A stretch of 64,000 nucleotides of DNA from positions 1,736,001 through 1,800,000 of the forward strand of contig NZ_CP013106.1 in the NCBI RefSeq assembly GCF_001431725.1, given 5' to 3'. This document shows positions 8,379 to 16,589 of the stretch, piece by piece; the first letter of the stretch is position 1, and every line of letters starts with the position of its first letter. Source of the DNA: Halomonas huangheensis (GTDB lineage: Bacteria; Pseudomonadota; Gammaproteobacteria; Pseudomonadales; Halomonadaceae). The position numbers were made by a program, and so were the translations under genes. The notes below the pieces were generated by a model. The model did no database searches. It was not told where the DNA came from and was given only the letters and a program-made list of their open reading frames with translations.

Positions 8379-10664
8379 ATGGTAAAGGTGCGTGAAGACC
8401 AACCACTGACTGCGGAAGGGCGGGTCGATATTGCTCAGTGGGTCACACGCCTGCAGGATGATGTCAAGCTGACGAATCCCGATGATCTGGTTGCCGCCTG
8501 TGATCTGGCCGAGACGCTGGAGCTTGATGCGCAACGCCCACATCGAAGCTGGTTGGTTGATGGCTCCAGTTTTCGGATGGGCCTGGAAATGGCCGACATT
8601 CTGAGTGAGTTACGTCTCGACCAGGGAGCCATTGTCGCCGCGGTTCTGTATCGCGCAGTGCGCGAGGACCTGTTGTCGCTGGAGAAGGTGGCAAAGCGTT
8701 TCGGTGACGAAGTCGCGCAGCTGATCGCTGGTGTATTGCAGATGGCTGCCATCAGCAACACCCAGACGACTACGCACGGGCTGCAGCAGGACCAACAGGA
8801 CAATCTGCGCAAGATGTTGGTCAATATGATCGACGATGTGCGAGTGGCGCTGATCAAGATTGCGGAACGTACCTGTGCCTTGCGTCAGGTGCGTGATGCA
8901 CCACGCGAGAAGCGTCTACGTGTAGCGCGCGAGGTGTTCGACATTTATGCGCCGTTGGCCCACCGTCTGGGCATCGGTCAGTTGAAGTGGGAACTTGAGG
9001 ATCTGTCCTTCCGCTACCTGCATGAGGATGACTACAAGCAGATTGCCCGTCAGTTGGCCGAGAAACGTCTCGATCGTGACCGCTATATCCATGACGTAGT
9101 CGAAACACTCAAGTCACTGATGGCCGCTCAGGGAATCGAGCGTTATCAGGTCGATGGCCGGGCAAAGCATATCTATTCGATCTGGCGCAAGATGAAGCGC
9201 AAGCGAATCGATTTCTCTCAGGTGCACGATATTCGTGCAGTGCGCATTCTGGTGCCAACCGTCAATGATTGCTACACCATGCTTGGCATCGTTCATTCAC
9301 GCTGGCATCACGTGCCTGACGAGTTTGACGATTACATCGCCAATCCCAAGAAGAACGGTTACCAGTCGTTGCATACCGCAGTCATCGGTCCTGAAAGCAA
9401 GGTACTCGAGATCCAGATTCGTACCTTTGCCATGCATGAGGAGGCCGAGCTGGGCGTCTGCGCTCACTGGCGCTACAAGGGCCACGATACCAACGCCAGA
9501 AGTGCCGGTTACGAGGAGAAGATTGCCTGGTTGCGTCAGGTACTCGAATGGCATGAGGAAGTCGGAGATCTTGGGGATCTGCGTGAAGGGCTGTCCAGCG
9601 ATGTTGCTCCCGATCGCATCTACGTTTTCACTCCCGACGGTCACGTGATTGACCTGCCGCGAGTGGCGACCCCCATCGACTTCGCCTATCGGGTGCATAC
9701 CGAGGTTGGACATCGCTGTCGTGGTGCCAAGGTCAACGGCCGTATCGTGCCGCTGACATACCGGCTCAAGACGGGACAGCAGGTGGAAATCCTCACCGGC
9801 AGTCAAAGTGCTCCGAGTCGCGACTGGCTCAACCCCAGTCTCGGGTTTGTGCGAACCTCCCGGGCGCGAGCCAAGATCCAATCATGGTTCAAACACCAGG
9901 CGCGAGATCGCAATCTCGACGAAGGGCGTGCGCTGTTCGAGCGTGAGATGAAGCGGCTCGACATCGAGGACATGAACCTCGATCAGTTGGCGCGCAAGGT
10001 CAACTACACCAACGCCGATGATATGTATGCCGCACTGGGTGCCGGTGATCTGCGCATTGGTCAGGTGTTGCATCAGGCCCAGCAGTTGTTTGGCGAACAT
10101 GATGATCAGGAACACCTCGATCGTCTGCTCGCCAAGCCGCGCCGACAAGGGACACGAGACCTCGATACCGATATCACGGTACTTGGGGTAGGCAACCTCA
10201 AGACCAGCATGGCCAATTGCTGCAACCCGGTGCCGGGTGATTCGATCATCGGCTTCATTACCCAGGGGCGTGGCGTTACGGTGCATCGCCAGGACTGCTC
10301 CAATATCCTGCAGTTGCGTATGGATGAGCCTCAGCGAGTGATCGAGGTGGAGTGGGGCGAGCGGGCACAGACCCAGTATCCGGTGGATGTCGAGATCCTT
10401 GCCTGGGACCGTTCCGGCCTACTGCGTGACGTCACTGCGCTGCTCGGCCAGGACAAGGTCAATGTGCTGTCGATCAATACTCGCAGCAATACCGACGACG
10501 GGATTGCTCGCATGGCGATTACTCTCGAAGTGGATGGGCTGGAAACGCTCGGACGACTGTTCTCGCGCATCCAGCAATTGCCCAACATCATCGAGGTCAA
10601 ACGACTGCGTAACGCTGCGCGAGGCAAGCCTCGGGATAGCGGTAGAAAAGGACGTAATGGATGA
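8379..10664 (+). CDS. relA: GTP pyrophosphokinase RelA, (p)ppGpp synthetase I
   Basis: RelA (761 residues) makes (p)ppGpp on ribosomes stalled with uncharged tRNA. The HD hydrolase region at about residues 60-190 is degenerate. The synthetase domain carries EFDD at about 315-318, the EXDD signature of synthetase-only RelA enzymes, followed by NGYQSLHT. A TGS domain (RIYVFTPDGHVIDLP), a zinc-finger-like region with the paired cysteines NCCNPVPGD and a C-terminal ACT domain follow. This is the synthetase-only form, so a separate SpoT is expected elsewhere. The stop overlaps the mazG start by four bases. Confidence 0.96.
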   Translation: MVKVREDQPLTAEGRVDIAQWVTRLQDDVKLTNPDDLVAACDLAETLELDAQRPHRSWLVDGSSFRMGLEMADILSELRLDQGAIVAAVLYRAVREDLLSLEKVAKRFGDEVAQLIAGVLQMAAISNTQTTTHGLQQDQQDNLRKMLVNMIDDVRVALIKIAERTCALRQVRDAPREKRLRVAREVFDIYAPLAHRLGIGQLKWELEDLSFRYLHEDDYKQIARQLAEKRLDRDRYIHDVVETLKSLMAAQGIERYQVDGRAKHIYSIWRKMKRKRIDFSQVHDIRAVRILVPTVNDCYTMLGIVHSRWHHVPDEFDDYIANPKKNGYQSLHTAVIGPESKVLEIQIRTFAMHEEAELGVCAHWRYKGHDTNARSAGYEEKIAWLRQVLEWHEEVGDLGDLREGLSSDVAPDRIYVFTPDGHVIDLPRVATPIDFAYRVHTEVGHRCRGAKVNGRIVPLTYRLKTGQQVEILTGSQSAPSRDWLNPSLGFVRTSRARAKIQSWFKHQARDRNLDEGRALFEREMKRLDIEDMNLDQLARKVNYTNADDMYAALGAGDLRIGQVLHQAQQLFGEHDDQEHLDRLLAKPRRQGTRDLDTDITVLGVGNLKTSMANCCNPVPGDSIIGFITQGRGVTVHRQDCSNILQLRMDEPQRVIEVEWGERAQTQYPVDVEILAWDRSGLLRDVTALLGQDKVNVLSINTRSNTDDGIARMAITLEVDGLETLGRLFSRIQQLPNIIEVKRLRNAARGKPRDSGRKGRNG

Positions 10665-11500
10665 GTGGTGCTCGATATACTCTGGATGACCTTCTGATGT
10701 TGATGGCGGTGCTGCGCGATCCTCAGCAAGGGTGTCCCTGGGATGTCAAACAGGATTGGGACAGCATTGTTCCCCACACCATCGAGGAAGCTTACGAAGT
10801 CGCCGATGCCATTGAGCGGCGGGCGTTCGATGAACTGCCCGGGGAGTTGGGCGATCTGCTGTTTCAGGTGATCTACTACAGCCAGTTCGGCAGTGAAGAA
10901 GGGCGCTTCGGTTTCCACGATATCGTGCATGTGTTGACCGAAAAGATGTTACGTCGCCATCCGCATGTATTTCCCGACGGCCATCTGCAATCACGGCGTG
11001 AAGGAGTCAGTGCTGCCGACGTAGAAACCCACCAGGTCAACTCGCGTTGGGAGAGCCTCAAGCAGCGAGAGCGTGAAGCACGTGTGGACACGGGACATGG
11101 ATATCCATCAGCATTGGATGATGTGCCTCGGGCGCTGCCGGCGATGACTCGTGCCATGAAACTCTCGAAGCGCACTGCGCGGGTGGGGTTCGATTGGCCG
11201 GATACGCGTGGCGTGATGGCCAAGCTCGAGGAAGAGCTCGGCGAGATTCAGCAGGCGCTGGATGCCGGCGATAAAGCGCACGCCGCGGAGGAACTGGGTG
11301 ATCTGCTGTTTGCTGCTGTCAACCTCGCGCGCCGTTTGGGAGTAGACCCTGAACGCTGTCTGCGTGGTACCAACCAGCGTTTCGAGCAGCGTTTCCGCTA
11401 TCTCGAGTCGGCGTTGGCCGATGAAGGAATACGTCTCGAGGACGCCGAGCTGGAACAGATGGAACATTACTGGCAGGCTGCCAAGCGCGCCAGCAAATGA
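10661..11500 (+). CDS. mazG: Nucleoside triphosphate pyrophosphohydrolase MazG
   Basis: MazG (279 residues) hydrolyses NTPs to NMPs and pyrophosphate. In E. coli it lowers (p)ppGpp-dependent effects and sits beside relA, as here. Two MazG folds are visible. The first has CPWDVKQDWDSI and EEAYEVADAI with LGDLLFQVIY. The second has EEELGEIQQAL and EELGDLLFAAVNLAR, giving the EExxE/ExxD metal ligands. It overlaps relA by ATGA, so the two are translationally coupled. About 230 bp without a gene follow before ppc. Confidence 0.96.
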   Translation: MSGARYTLDDLLMLMAVLRDPQQGCPWDVKQDWDSIVPHTIEEAYEVADAIERRAFDELPGELGDLLFQVIYYSQFGSEEGRFGFHDIVHVLTEKMLRRHPHVFPDGHLQSRREGVSAADVETHQVNSRWESLKQREREARVDTGHGYPSALDDVPRALPAMTRAMKLSKRTARVGFDWPDTRGVMAKLEEELGEIQQALDAGDKAHAAEELGDLLFAAVNLARRLGVDPERCLRGTNQRFEQRFRYLESALADEGIRLEDAELEQMEHYWQAAKRASK

Positions 11501-11734
11501 AGGCCTACCAGAATATCAACAAGGCCTGGCTCACCAGCGACTGAACAAGGCCACCGCGCAGCATAGCGCGGGGCAGGAGAGAGAATAAGGGCAGAGAGCA
11601 TAAGTTCCATGGGAACAGGGCGTAGAGCCCCGCAGGCTGGTTTGTAACAGGACCAGGTGCCGGAATGTTGATCATCCGGGAATGCCTGCCGAATGCTACT
11701 GATACTTCACCTGACAGAATAAGGGAGTCTCCGA

Positions 11735-14383
11735 ATGAGTCATGACCTTCACGAATCGCTGCGCGACAATGTGCGCGTCCTTGGCGATTGCCTCGGACGC
11801 ACCATTGCCGATGACTTGGGCCCAGGATTTGTTGCGCGCATCGAAACGATTCGTGGCCTGGCCAAGAGGGGGCGTACCGGTGAGCAGGCGGGACAGCAGG
11901 AGCTTATCGATTATCTGCGGCGCCTGCCGGAAACCGATCTGCTGCCGGTGACTCGTGCTTTCAACCAGTTTCTCAATCTTGCCAACATTGCTGAGCAGCA
12001 TTATCGCGCACGCTTCCGTCGTGTGGAGGACTACAAGCCGGGTGTGCAGCCGGTACTTGGCGAGCTGCTGGAACGCGCACGCAATGAAGGACACTCGCCA
12101 CGCAAACTGGTCGAGACGCTAGCCAACATGCGCGTGGAACTGGTGCTGACGGCACACCCCACCGAGGTTATTCGCCGCACTCTGATCCAGAAGTACGACG
12201 CCATTGACGATTGCCTCACCGCAATTGAGTCATCGAGTGAGTACCCCGAGCGTGCTGCGCGCGCCAGGGGACGTCTTGAGGAACTGATCAGTCAGGCCTG
12301 GCACACCGATGAAATCCGTCATGACCGGCCCACGCCGGTGGACGAGGCCAAATGGGGCTTCGCGGTGATCGAGAATTCACTATGGCAGGCAGTGCCCGAC
12401 TTCCACCGTGATCTCGACAACCTGCTGCTCGAGACTGCGGGTGAACGCCTGCCGCTGGATGCTGCACCGATTCGCTATGCCTCCTGGATGGGCGGCGACC
12501 GAGACGGCAACCCCAATGTTACCGCGAAGGTGACGCGCGAAGTGTTGCTGCTGGGGCGCTGGATGGCAGCAGATCTGTATCTACGTGATCTCGAACAGCT
12601 CAAGACCGAGTTGTCGATGTGGAGCACCAACAGTGCCTTGCGCGCTGAAGTCGGCAACGTCGCAGAGCCGTATCGAGAGCTGCTCAAGCGGCTGGTGGCC
12701 AAGGTTGAGGCGACACGCGACTGGGCCAAGGCACAGCTCGACGGACGTAGTTTCGAAGGGGGTCCCGTCATTGAGACGCGTGATCAACTTTATGCACCTC
12801 TGCTGGCCTGTTATCGGTCACTGTGTGATGTTGGCCTGGACACCATTGCCAATGGTGTGTTGCTCGATACGCTGCGTCGAGTGGCGGTGTTCGGTGTCAC
12901 ACTGACCAAGCTTGATCTGCGCCAGGAAGCCGGTCGCCACGCCCTGGTCATGGAAGAATTGACCCATGATCTGAAGCTTGGCAACTATCGTGAGTGGAGT
13001 GAAGAACAGCGTCAGGCCTTTCTGCTCGCTGAACTGGAATCGGCGCGTCCGCTGATTCCACGCCGCTGGGAGTGCTCGGCGGAAACCCGAGAGACGCTTG
13101 ACACCTTTGCAGTGGTCGCTTCCGAGTACGGTGAGGCGCTGGGCACTTACATCATCTCGATGGCGGGGCAGCCATCGGATGTGTTGACGGTGGCGTTACT
13201 GATGAAGGAGGTCGGGGGCCGAGTCGGAATGCCGATCGCGCCGTTGTTCGAAACCCTTGATGACCTCAACCGGGCGGGCGATGTCATCGAACGTTTGCTG
13301 GCACTGCCTGGTTATCGGCAGTTGGTCGGAAAGCGCCAGGAAGTCATGATCGGCTACTCGGATTCTGCCAAGGATGCCGGTCAGTTGGCTGCCGCCTGGG
13401 CACAATATCGTGCTCAGGAAGCGCTGGTAGAGGTTTGTGAGCGTCATGGAGTCAACCTGACACTGTTTCATGGACGTGGCGGTACTGTGGGCCGTGGCGG
13501 TGGTCCGTCGCATGCGGCGATTCTGTCTCAGCCCCCGGGCTCGGTGAATGGCAGTCTGCGGGTGACCGAGCAGGGCGAGATGATTCGCTTCAAATTCGGT
13601 CAGCCGGATATTGCCTTGCGTTCGATGGAAATCTACGCCTGCGCCGTGCTCGAGGCATCACTGTTGCCTCCGCCCAAGCCCAAGGCGGAATGGCGTGGGG
13701 AAATGGATCGATTGGCGGACACTGCTCACAATGCTTACGTCGGCGTGGTGCGCCAGGATCCGGATTTCGTGCCTTACTTCCGTGCGGTTACCCCGGAGGG
13801 GGCTCTTGGGCGCTTGCCCCTGGGGTCGCGTCCCACTAAGCGCCGTCAGGACGGCGGTGTAGAAACCTTGCGTGCTATTCCGTGGATCTTTGCCTGGACG
13901 CAGATCAGGCTGATGTTGCCGGCCTGGCTGGGAACCGGTGAAGCTTTTGCGGGGCGTATCGAGGAGCCTGGTGGTCTCGAAGTGATTCAGGAGATGCGTG
14001 ACCAGTGGCCGTTCTTTGGCACCTATCTCGATATGCTGGAGATGTTGCTCGCCAAGGCGGATGTCGAGATTGCCACCTATTACGAGCATCGGTTGGTGGA
14101 TGAGCCAAGCCTCGAGGCACTGGGAGGTCGTCTGCGCGAACGCTTCCGCCGCCTGCACTCCGTCCTGCTCGAAGTTCTCGAGCAGGAGGAACTGCTGGAG
14201 AAGACACCACTGATTCGTCAGGCCATTGAAGTGCGCAACCCCTATATCGACCCGCTGCACGGCCTCCAGGCCGAGTTGTTGCAGCGTAATCGCGATGCTG
14301 ACGGCGCCATCAGCGCTGATCTATCACGCGCACTGATGGTCACCATGGCAGGCATTGCGGCAGGCTTGCGTAATACCGGCTGA
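11735..14383 (+). CDS. ppc: Phosphoenolpyruvate carboxylase
   Basis: PEP carboxylase (882 residues) converts PEP and bicarbonate to oxaloacetate, replenishing the TCA cycle. The catalytic histidine is in VLTAHPTEV (about His141). The glycine-rich loop FHGRGGTVGRGGGP and the segment SDSAKDAGQLAA match the family. The C-terminus ends RNTG, the usual tetra-residue end near the allosteric site. The ATG is preceded by AATAAGGGAG. A strong hairpin at 14487-14520 follows the gene. Confidence 0.97.
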   Translation: MSHDLHESLRDNVRVLGDCLGRTIADDLGPGFVARIETIRGLAKRGRTGEQAGQQELIDYLRRLPETDLLPVTRAFNQFLNLANIAEQHYRARFRRVEDYKPGVQPVLGELLERARNEGHSPRKLVETLANMRVELVLTAHPTEVIRRTLIQKYDAIDDCLTAIESSSEYPERAARARGRLEELISQAWHTDEIRHDRPTPVDEAKWGFAVIENSLWQAVPDFHRDLDNLLLETAGERLPLDAAPIRYASWMGGDRDGNPNVTAKVTREVLLLGRWMAADLYLRDLEQLKTELSMWSTNSALRAEVGNVAEPYRELLKRLVAKVEATRDWAKAQLDGRSFEGGPVIETRDQLYAPLLACYRSLCDVGLDTIANGVLLDTLRRVAVFGVTLTKLDLRQEAGRHALVMEELTHDLKLGNYREWSEEQRQAFLLAELESARPLIPRRWECSAETRETLDTFAVVASEYGEALGTYIISMAGQPSDVLTVALLMKEVGGRVGMPIAPLFETLDDLNRAGDVIERLLALPGYRQLVGKRQEVMIGYSDSAKDAGQLAAAWAQYRAQEALVEVCERHGVNLTLFHGRGGTVGRGGGPSHAAILSQPPGSVNGSLRVTEQGEMIRFKFGQPDIALRSMEIYACAVLEASLLPPPKPKAEWRGEMDRLADTAHNAYVGVVRQDPDFVPYFRAVTPEGALGRLPLGSRPTKRRQDGGVETLRAIPWIFAWTQIRLMLPAWLGTGEAFAGRIEEPGGLEVIQEMRDQWPFFGTYLDMLEMLLAKADVEIATYYEHRLVDEPSLEALGGRLRERFRRLHSVLLEVLEQEELLEKTPLIRQAIEVRNPYIDPLHGLQAELLQRNRDADGAISADLSRALMVTMAGIAAGLRNTG

Positions 14384-14446
14384 TACGTGCCTTGATGGGG
14401 ATCTGTACCGCCCATCCAGAGGGCCATCCATAAACGCTTATTCATC

Positions 14447-14488
14447 AATGTTGATCCAGAAACGTTGATCCAGAAACGTTAATCCAGA
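14447..14488 (+). repeat. Tandem array, 14 bp x 3
   Basis: Units AACGTTGATCCAGA at 14447, 14461 and 14475, each with at most one change. The array runs directly into the left arm of the ppc terminator, whose first bases (GAAACG) resemble the unit junction. Confidence 0.9.
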
Positions 14489-14520
14489 AACGCCCGGCAC
14501 CTGACCTTGCCGGGCGTTTC
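14487..14520 (+). terminator. Hairpin terminator of ppc
   Basis: A perfect 13-bp stem, GAAACGCCCGGCA paired with TGCCGGGCGTTTC, has an 8-base loop. It is rich in GC and ends in TTTC without a long T run, so it may need help from other factors. Confidence 0.75.
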
Positions 14521-14530
14521 CGTATCCAAT

Positions 14531-14575
14531 GGTTCTGAGCTTGATGATTCTGAGCTTGATGATTCTGAGCCTGAT
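14531..14575 (+). repeat. Tandem array, 15 bp x 3
   Basis: Units GATTCTGAGCTTGAT at 14531, 14546 and 14561, each differing from the consensus by no more than one base. The sequence is unrelated to the neighbouring arrays. Confidence 0.9.
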
Positions 14576-14626
14576 GATCCTCGGGGCGAGCACGCGCGTC
14601 ACTCACGCAAGATGGAAGTGAGCAAG

Positions 14627-14709
14627 GAAGTGGAATGTACGTAGAAGTGGAATGTACGTAGAAGTGGAATGTACGTAGAAGGAGAGTGACTCAGAAGGAG
14701 AGTGACTCA
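14627..14709 (+). repeat. Two adjoining arrays: 17 bp x 3, then 16 bp x 2
   Basis: Three exact units of GAAGTGGAATGTACGTA (14627-14677) are followed without a gap by two exact units of GAAGGAGAGTGACTCA (14678-14709). The second array ends inside the stop codon (TCA at 14707-14709) of the outer-membrane protein gene on the minus strand, so each unit copies the stop and the adjacent bases. Confidence 0.9.
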
Positions 14710-15381
14710 GAAGGGGACGTGAACCGAGGCCGTGACCATATTCAGATGTTCGAGGAGAGGATGGTCAACTTCCTCCATCTCCAGTTGGCCGATCCAGCCG
14801 GTGGTCGCCAACCAGCGGGCGCCAAAGCCCTGAACACGAGCTAGACCGCTGTTGGCGTCGTTCTGCAGGGCACCCGTCACAGGATCGCTCGACCACTGGG
14901 TGTAGCCGGCCTTGCCATAAAGGCCAAAGGCACCGACACGTAGCCCGGCAATCAGACTGCCGCCGAGACTGATGACATCCTGAACATGTGCGCCGCCAAC
15001 GTTGGTCGGCACGTTGTCGCTCTCGCGATAACGTAGTTCGGCACCGAGATCGAGGCCGTCGCTGAGTGCGGGTGTAAAGCCCGCCGTGAGACGAAATCCA
15101 GAGGTGTGCCCATCCGGGGTATGTACCTCATCTCCCTGCAGTAGCACACCATTATCAAGGCGCACGATTTCCTGAGAGAGAGTGGAGAAGGAGGGGGCGG
15201 GGTGTTCGGTAGAGGGCTTGAAGCCCGAGCTGTTGGGTTGCGCGCTTTCGGTTTCCAGCGCGGGGCCCTCGGCGGGAGCCTCTGTCTCCGTTTCTGTGGC
15301 TGCCAGAACTCTCCCGGCCAGGCTGGCCAGCAGCAGGGCGGCAACGACAATCCTTTTCACGATGAGTGATGACGACAACAT
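14707..15381 (-). CDS. Outer-membrane beta-barrel protein, function unknown
   Basis: A 224-residue secreted protein. I chose ATG 15381 (MLSSSLIVKR...), which has AGGAT upstream; the frame continues further upstream without similarity. The N-terminus is a signal peptide (basic VKR, hydrophobic core, cleavage near GRVLA-AT). A low-complexity Glu/Ala/Thr/Pro linker follows. The C-terminal half alternates in the way of beta strands (GFRLTAGFTPAL, LDLGAELRYRES, FGLYGKAGYTQW) and ends in Phe, the sorting signal for BamA. The size suggests an eight-stranded OmpA/opacity-type barrel. No enzymatic motif was recognised. Confidence 0.7.
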   Translation of the reverse strand: MLSSSLIVKRIVVAALLLASLAGRVLAATETETEAPAEGPALETESAQPNSSGFKPSTEHPAPSFSTLSQEIVRLDNGVLLQGDEVHTPDGHTSGFRLTAGFTPALSDGLDLGAELRYRESDNVPTNVGGAHVQDVISLGGSLIAGLRVGAFGLYGKAGYTQWSSDPVTGALQNDANSGLARVQGFGARWLATTGWIGQLEMEEVDHPLLEHLNMVTASVHVPF

Positions 15382-15611
15382 ACTGACATCCTGTGGGTCC
15401 ATGCCCTTGTCGTGCTGGCTGCATCGCAGCGGCTCGACATCACATCCCTTGCGGTGCCTGAGTGGCATTGCATGACCAATGAAATACGAACACCCTCGCA
15501 ATGTCACATCTTGGCCACCGGCGCATGGCCGTTGTCCGAATGACAGGATTATTGCGAGGAGCGTTCGCACACCTCATGTCAAATTAGCATTAGCTGACCA
15601 GGTCTGCCAGA

Positions 15612-16589
15612 TCAGCCCTGGTTGTTTCGTACTTCCAACTCCTGCCAGCGGCTGTCCAGTTGCGGTGTTGCTATGCCTGCTGTCTGTGCGGCTTCACGCA
15701 GTGGGCCGAGAATGGCGTCGTACTCGGTAGGTCGGTTGGCTTCGAGATCCTGCAGCATCGAGGCGCGATTGGCCGCTGTGCGTTCAATCACCTGCCAGAC
15801 CAGATCATGCCAGGGGTACAGCGAGGTACTGGGAGGCGCTGGAACCTTCAAGGCTTGCATCAGAGTGCTGAGCTCATCGAGGGTTGCCTCGACCAGAGAG
15901 GAGTAAGGAGTGTCACGCAGTTGCCCATTGGTGATGCGAAAGCGTGCGACCAGAGGGTTGATGACGGCATTGACCACCAGCTTGTGCCACAGGCGAACTT
16001 CGATGTCATCAACCGCAGTGGCTGCGAGGCCAGCGTGGCTCAATTGCTCGGCGAGCTGCACGGCCACTTCACGATAGTGGCCGTTCAAATGGCCAATCAC
16101 GGTATGACCGCGTCCGGCATGAACAACGTGACTATCGTCAACAACATAGGCGCCTTCGGTAGTCGAGGCACAGAGTACCGGGCCCATCCAGCGGTTGGAG
16201 ATAGGGTGCTGAACGCGAAATCCGTTCTGCCACAGCACCAGAGGTATATCCACTGGCAGGTGTGGTGCGAGCGTTTCAAAAGCGTTCATGGTCGCCCAGG
16301 ATTTGGTGGTCAGGTGTACGACCATGTCCGGGCGAATCGGGGCATGGCTCGGTTCCATCAGAGTGGTGATGCGCAGTGGTATCCGCTTTCCATCCGGAGT
16401 CTCCAGACATTGCTGCTCAGGCAGAGTGCGGCGGCCCAACAGACTCACCGCGGCACTATCCTGCACCGTTCTCTGTAGAGACAGTGCCAGCAGACGACCA
16501 ATGGCACCGGGGCCGACGACCATATGTGCAGGTGCCGGTAGATCTGGAGACTCCAGACGTTCAGCCGTTGGGGTTCTGGAAGCATTCAT
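15612..16589 (-). CDS. panE: 2-dehydropantoate 2-reductase (ketopantoate reductase)
   Basis: A 325-residue NADPH-dependent reductase of the PanE/ApbA family, which reduces ketopantoate to pantoate on the way to coenzyme A. The Rossmann signature MVVGPGAIGRLLA lies near residue 22. The mid-domain VDDIEVRLWHKLVVNAVINPL holds the catalytic lysine, and RASMLQDLEANRPTEYDAI is the C-terminal family signature. Its ATG shares one base with the topB stop (TGATG), so the pair is probably one transcript. Paralogues of PanE act on other 2-oxoacids, so substrate is likely but not proven. Confidence 0.88.
   Translation of the reverse strand: MNASRTPTAERLESPDLPAPAHMVVGPGAIGRLLALSLQRTVQDSAAVSLLGRRTLPEQQCLETPDGKRIPLRITTLMEPSHAPIRPDMVVHLTTKSWATMNAFETLAPHLPVDIPLVLWQNGFRVQHPISNRWMGPVLCASTTEGAYVVDDSHVVHAGRGHTVIGHLNGHYREVAVQLAEQLSHAGLAATAVDDIEVRLWHKLVVNAVINPLVARFRITNGQLRDTPYSSLVEATLDELSTLMQALKVPAPPSTSLYPWHDLVWQVIERTAANRASMLQDLEANRPTEYDAILGPLREAAQTAGIATPQLDSRWQELEVRNNQG

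Larger units (their letters stand above)
14384..14706. other. Spacer between ppc and the outer-membrane protein gene, filled with tandem arrays
   Basis: No gene seen. The stretch holds three 14-bp units at 14447-14488, the ppc terminator hairpin, three 15-bp units at 14531-14575, three 17-bp units at 14627-14677 and two 16-bp units at 14678-14709. Four unrelated arrays together occupy about half of the spacer. Confidence 0.8.
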
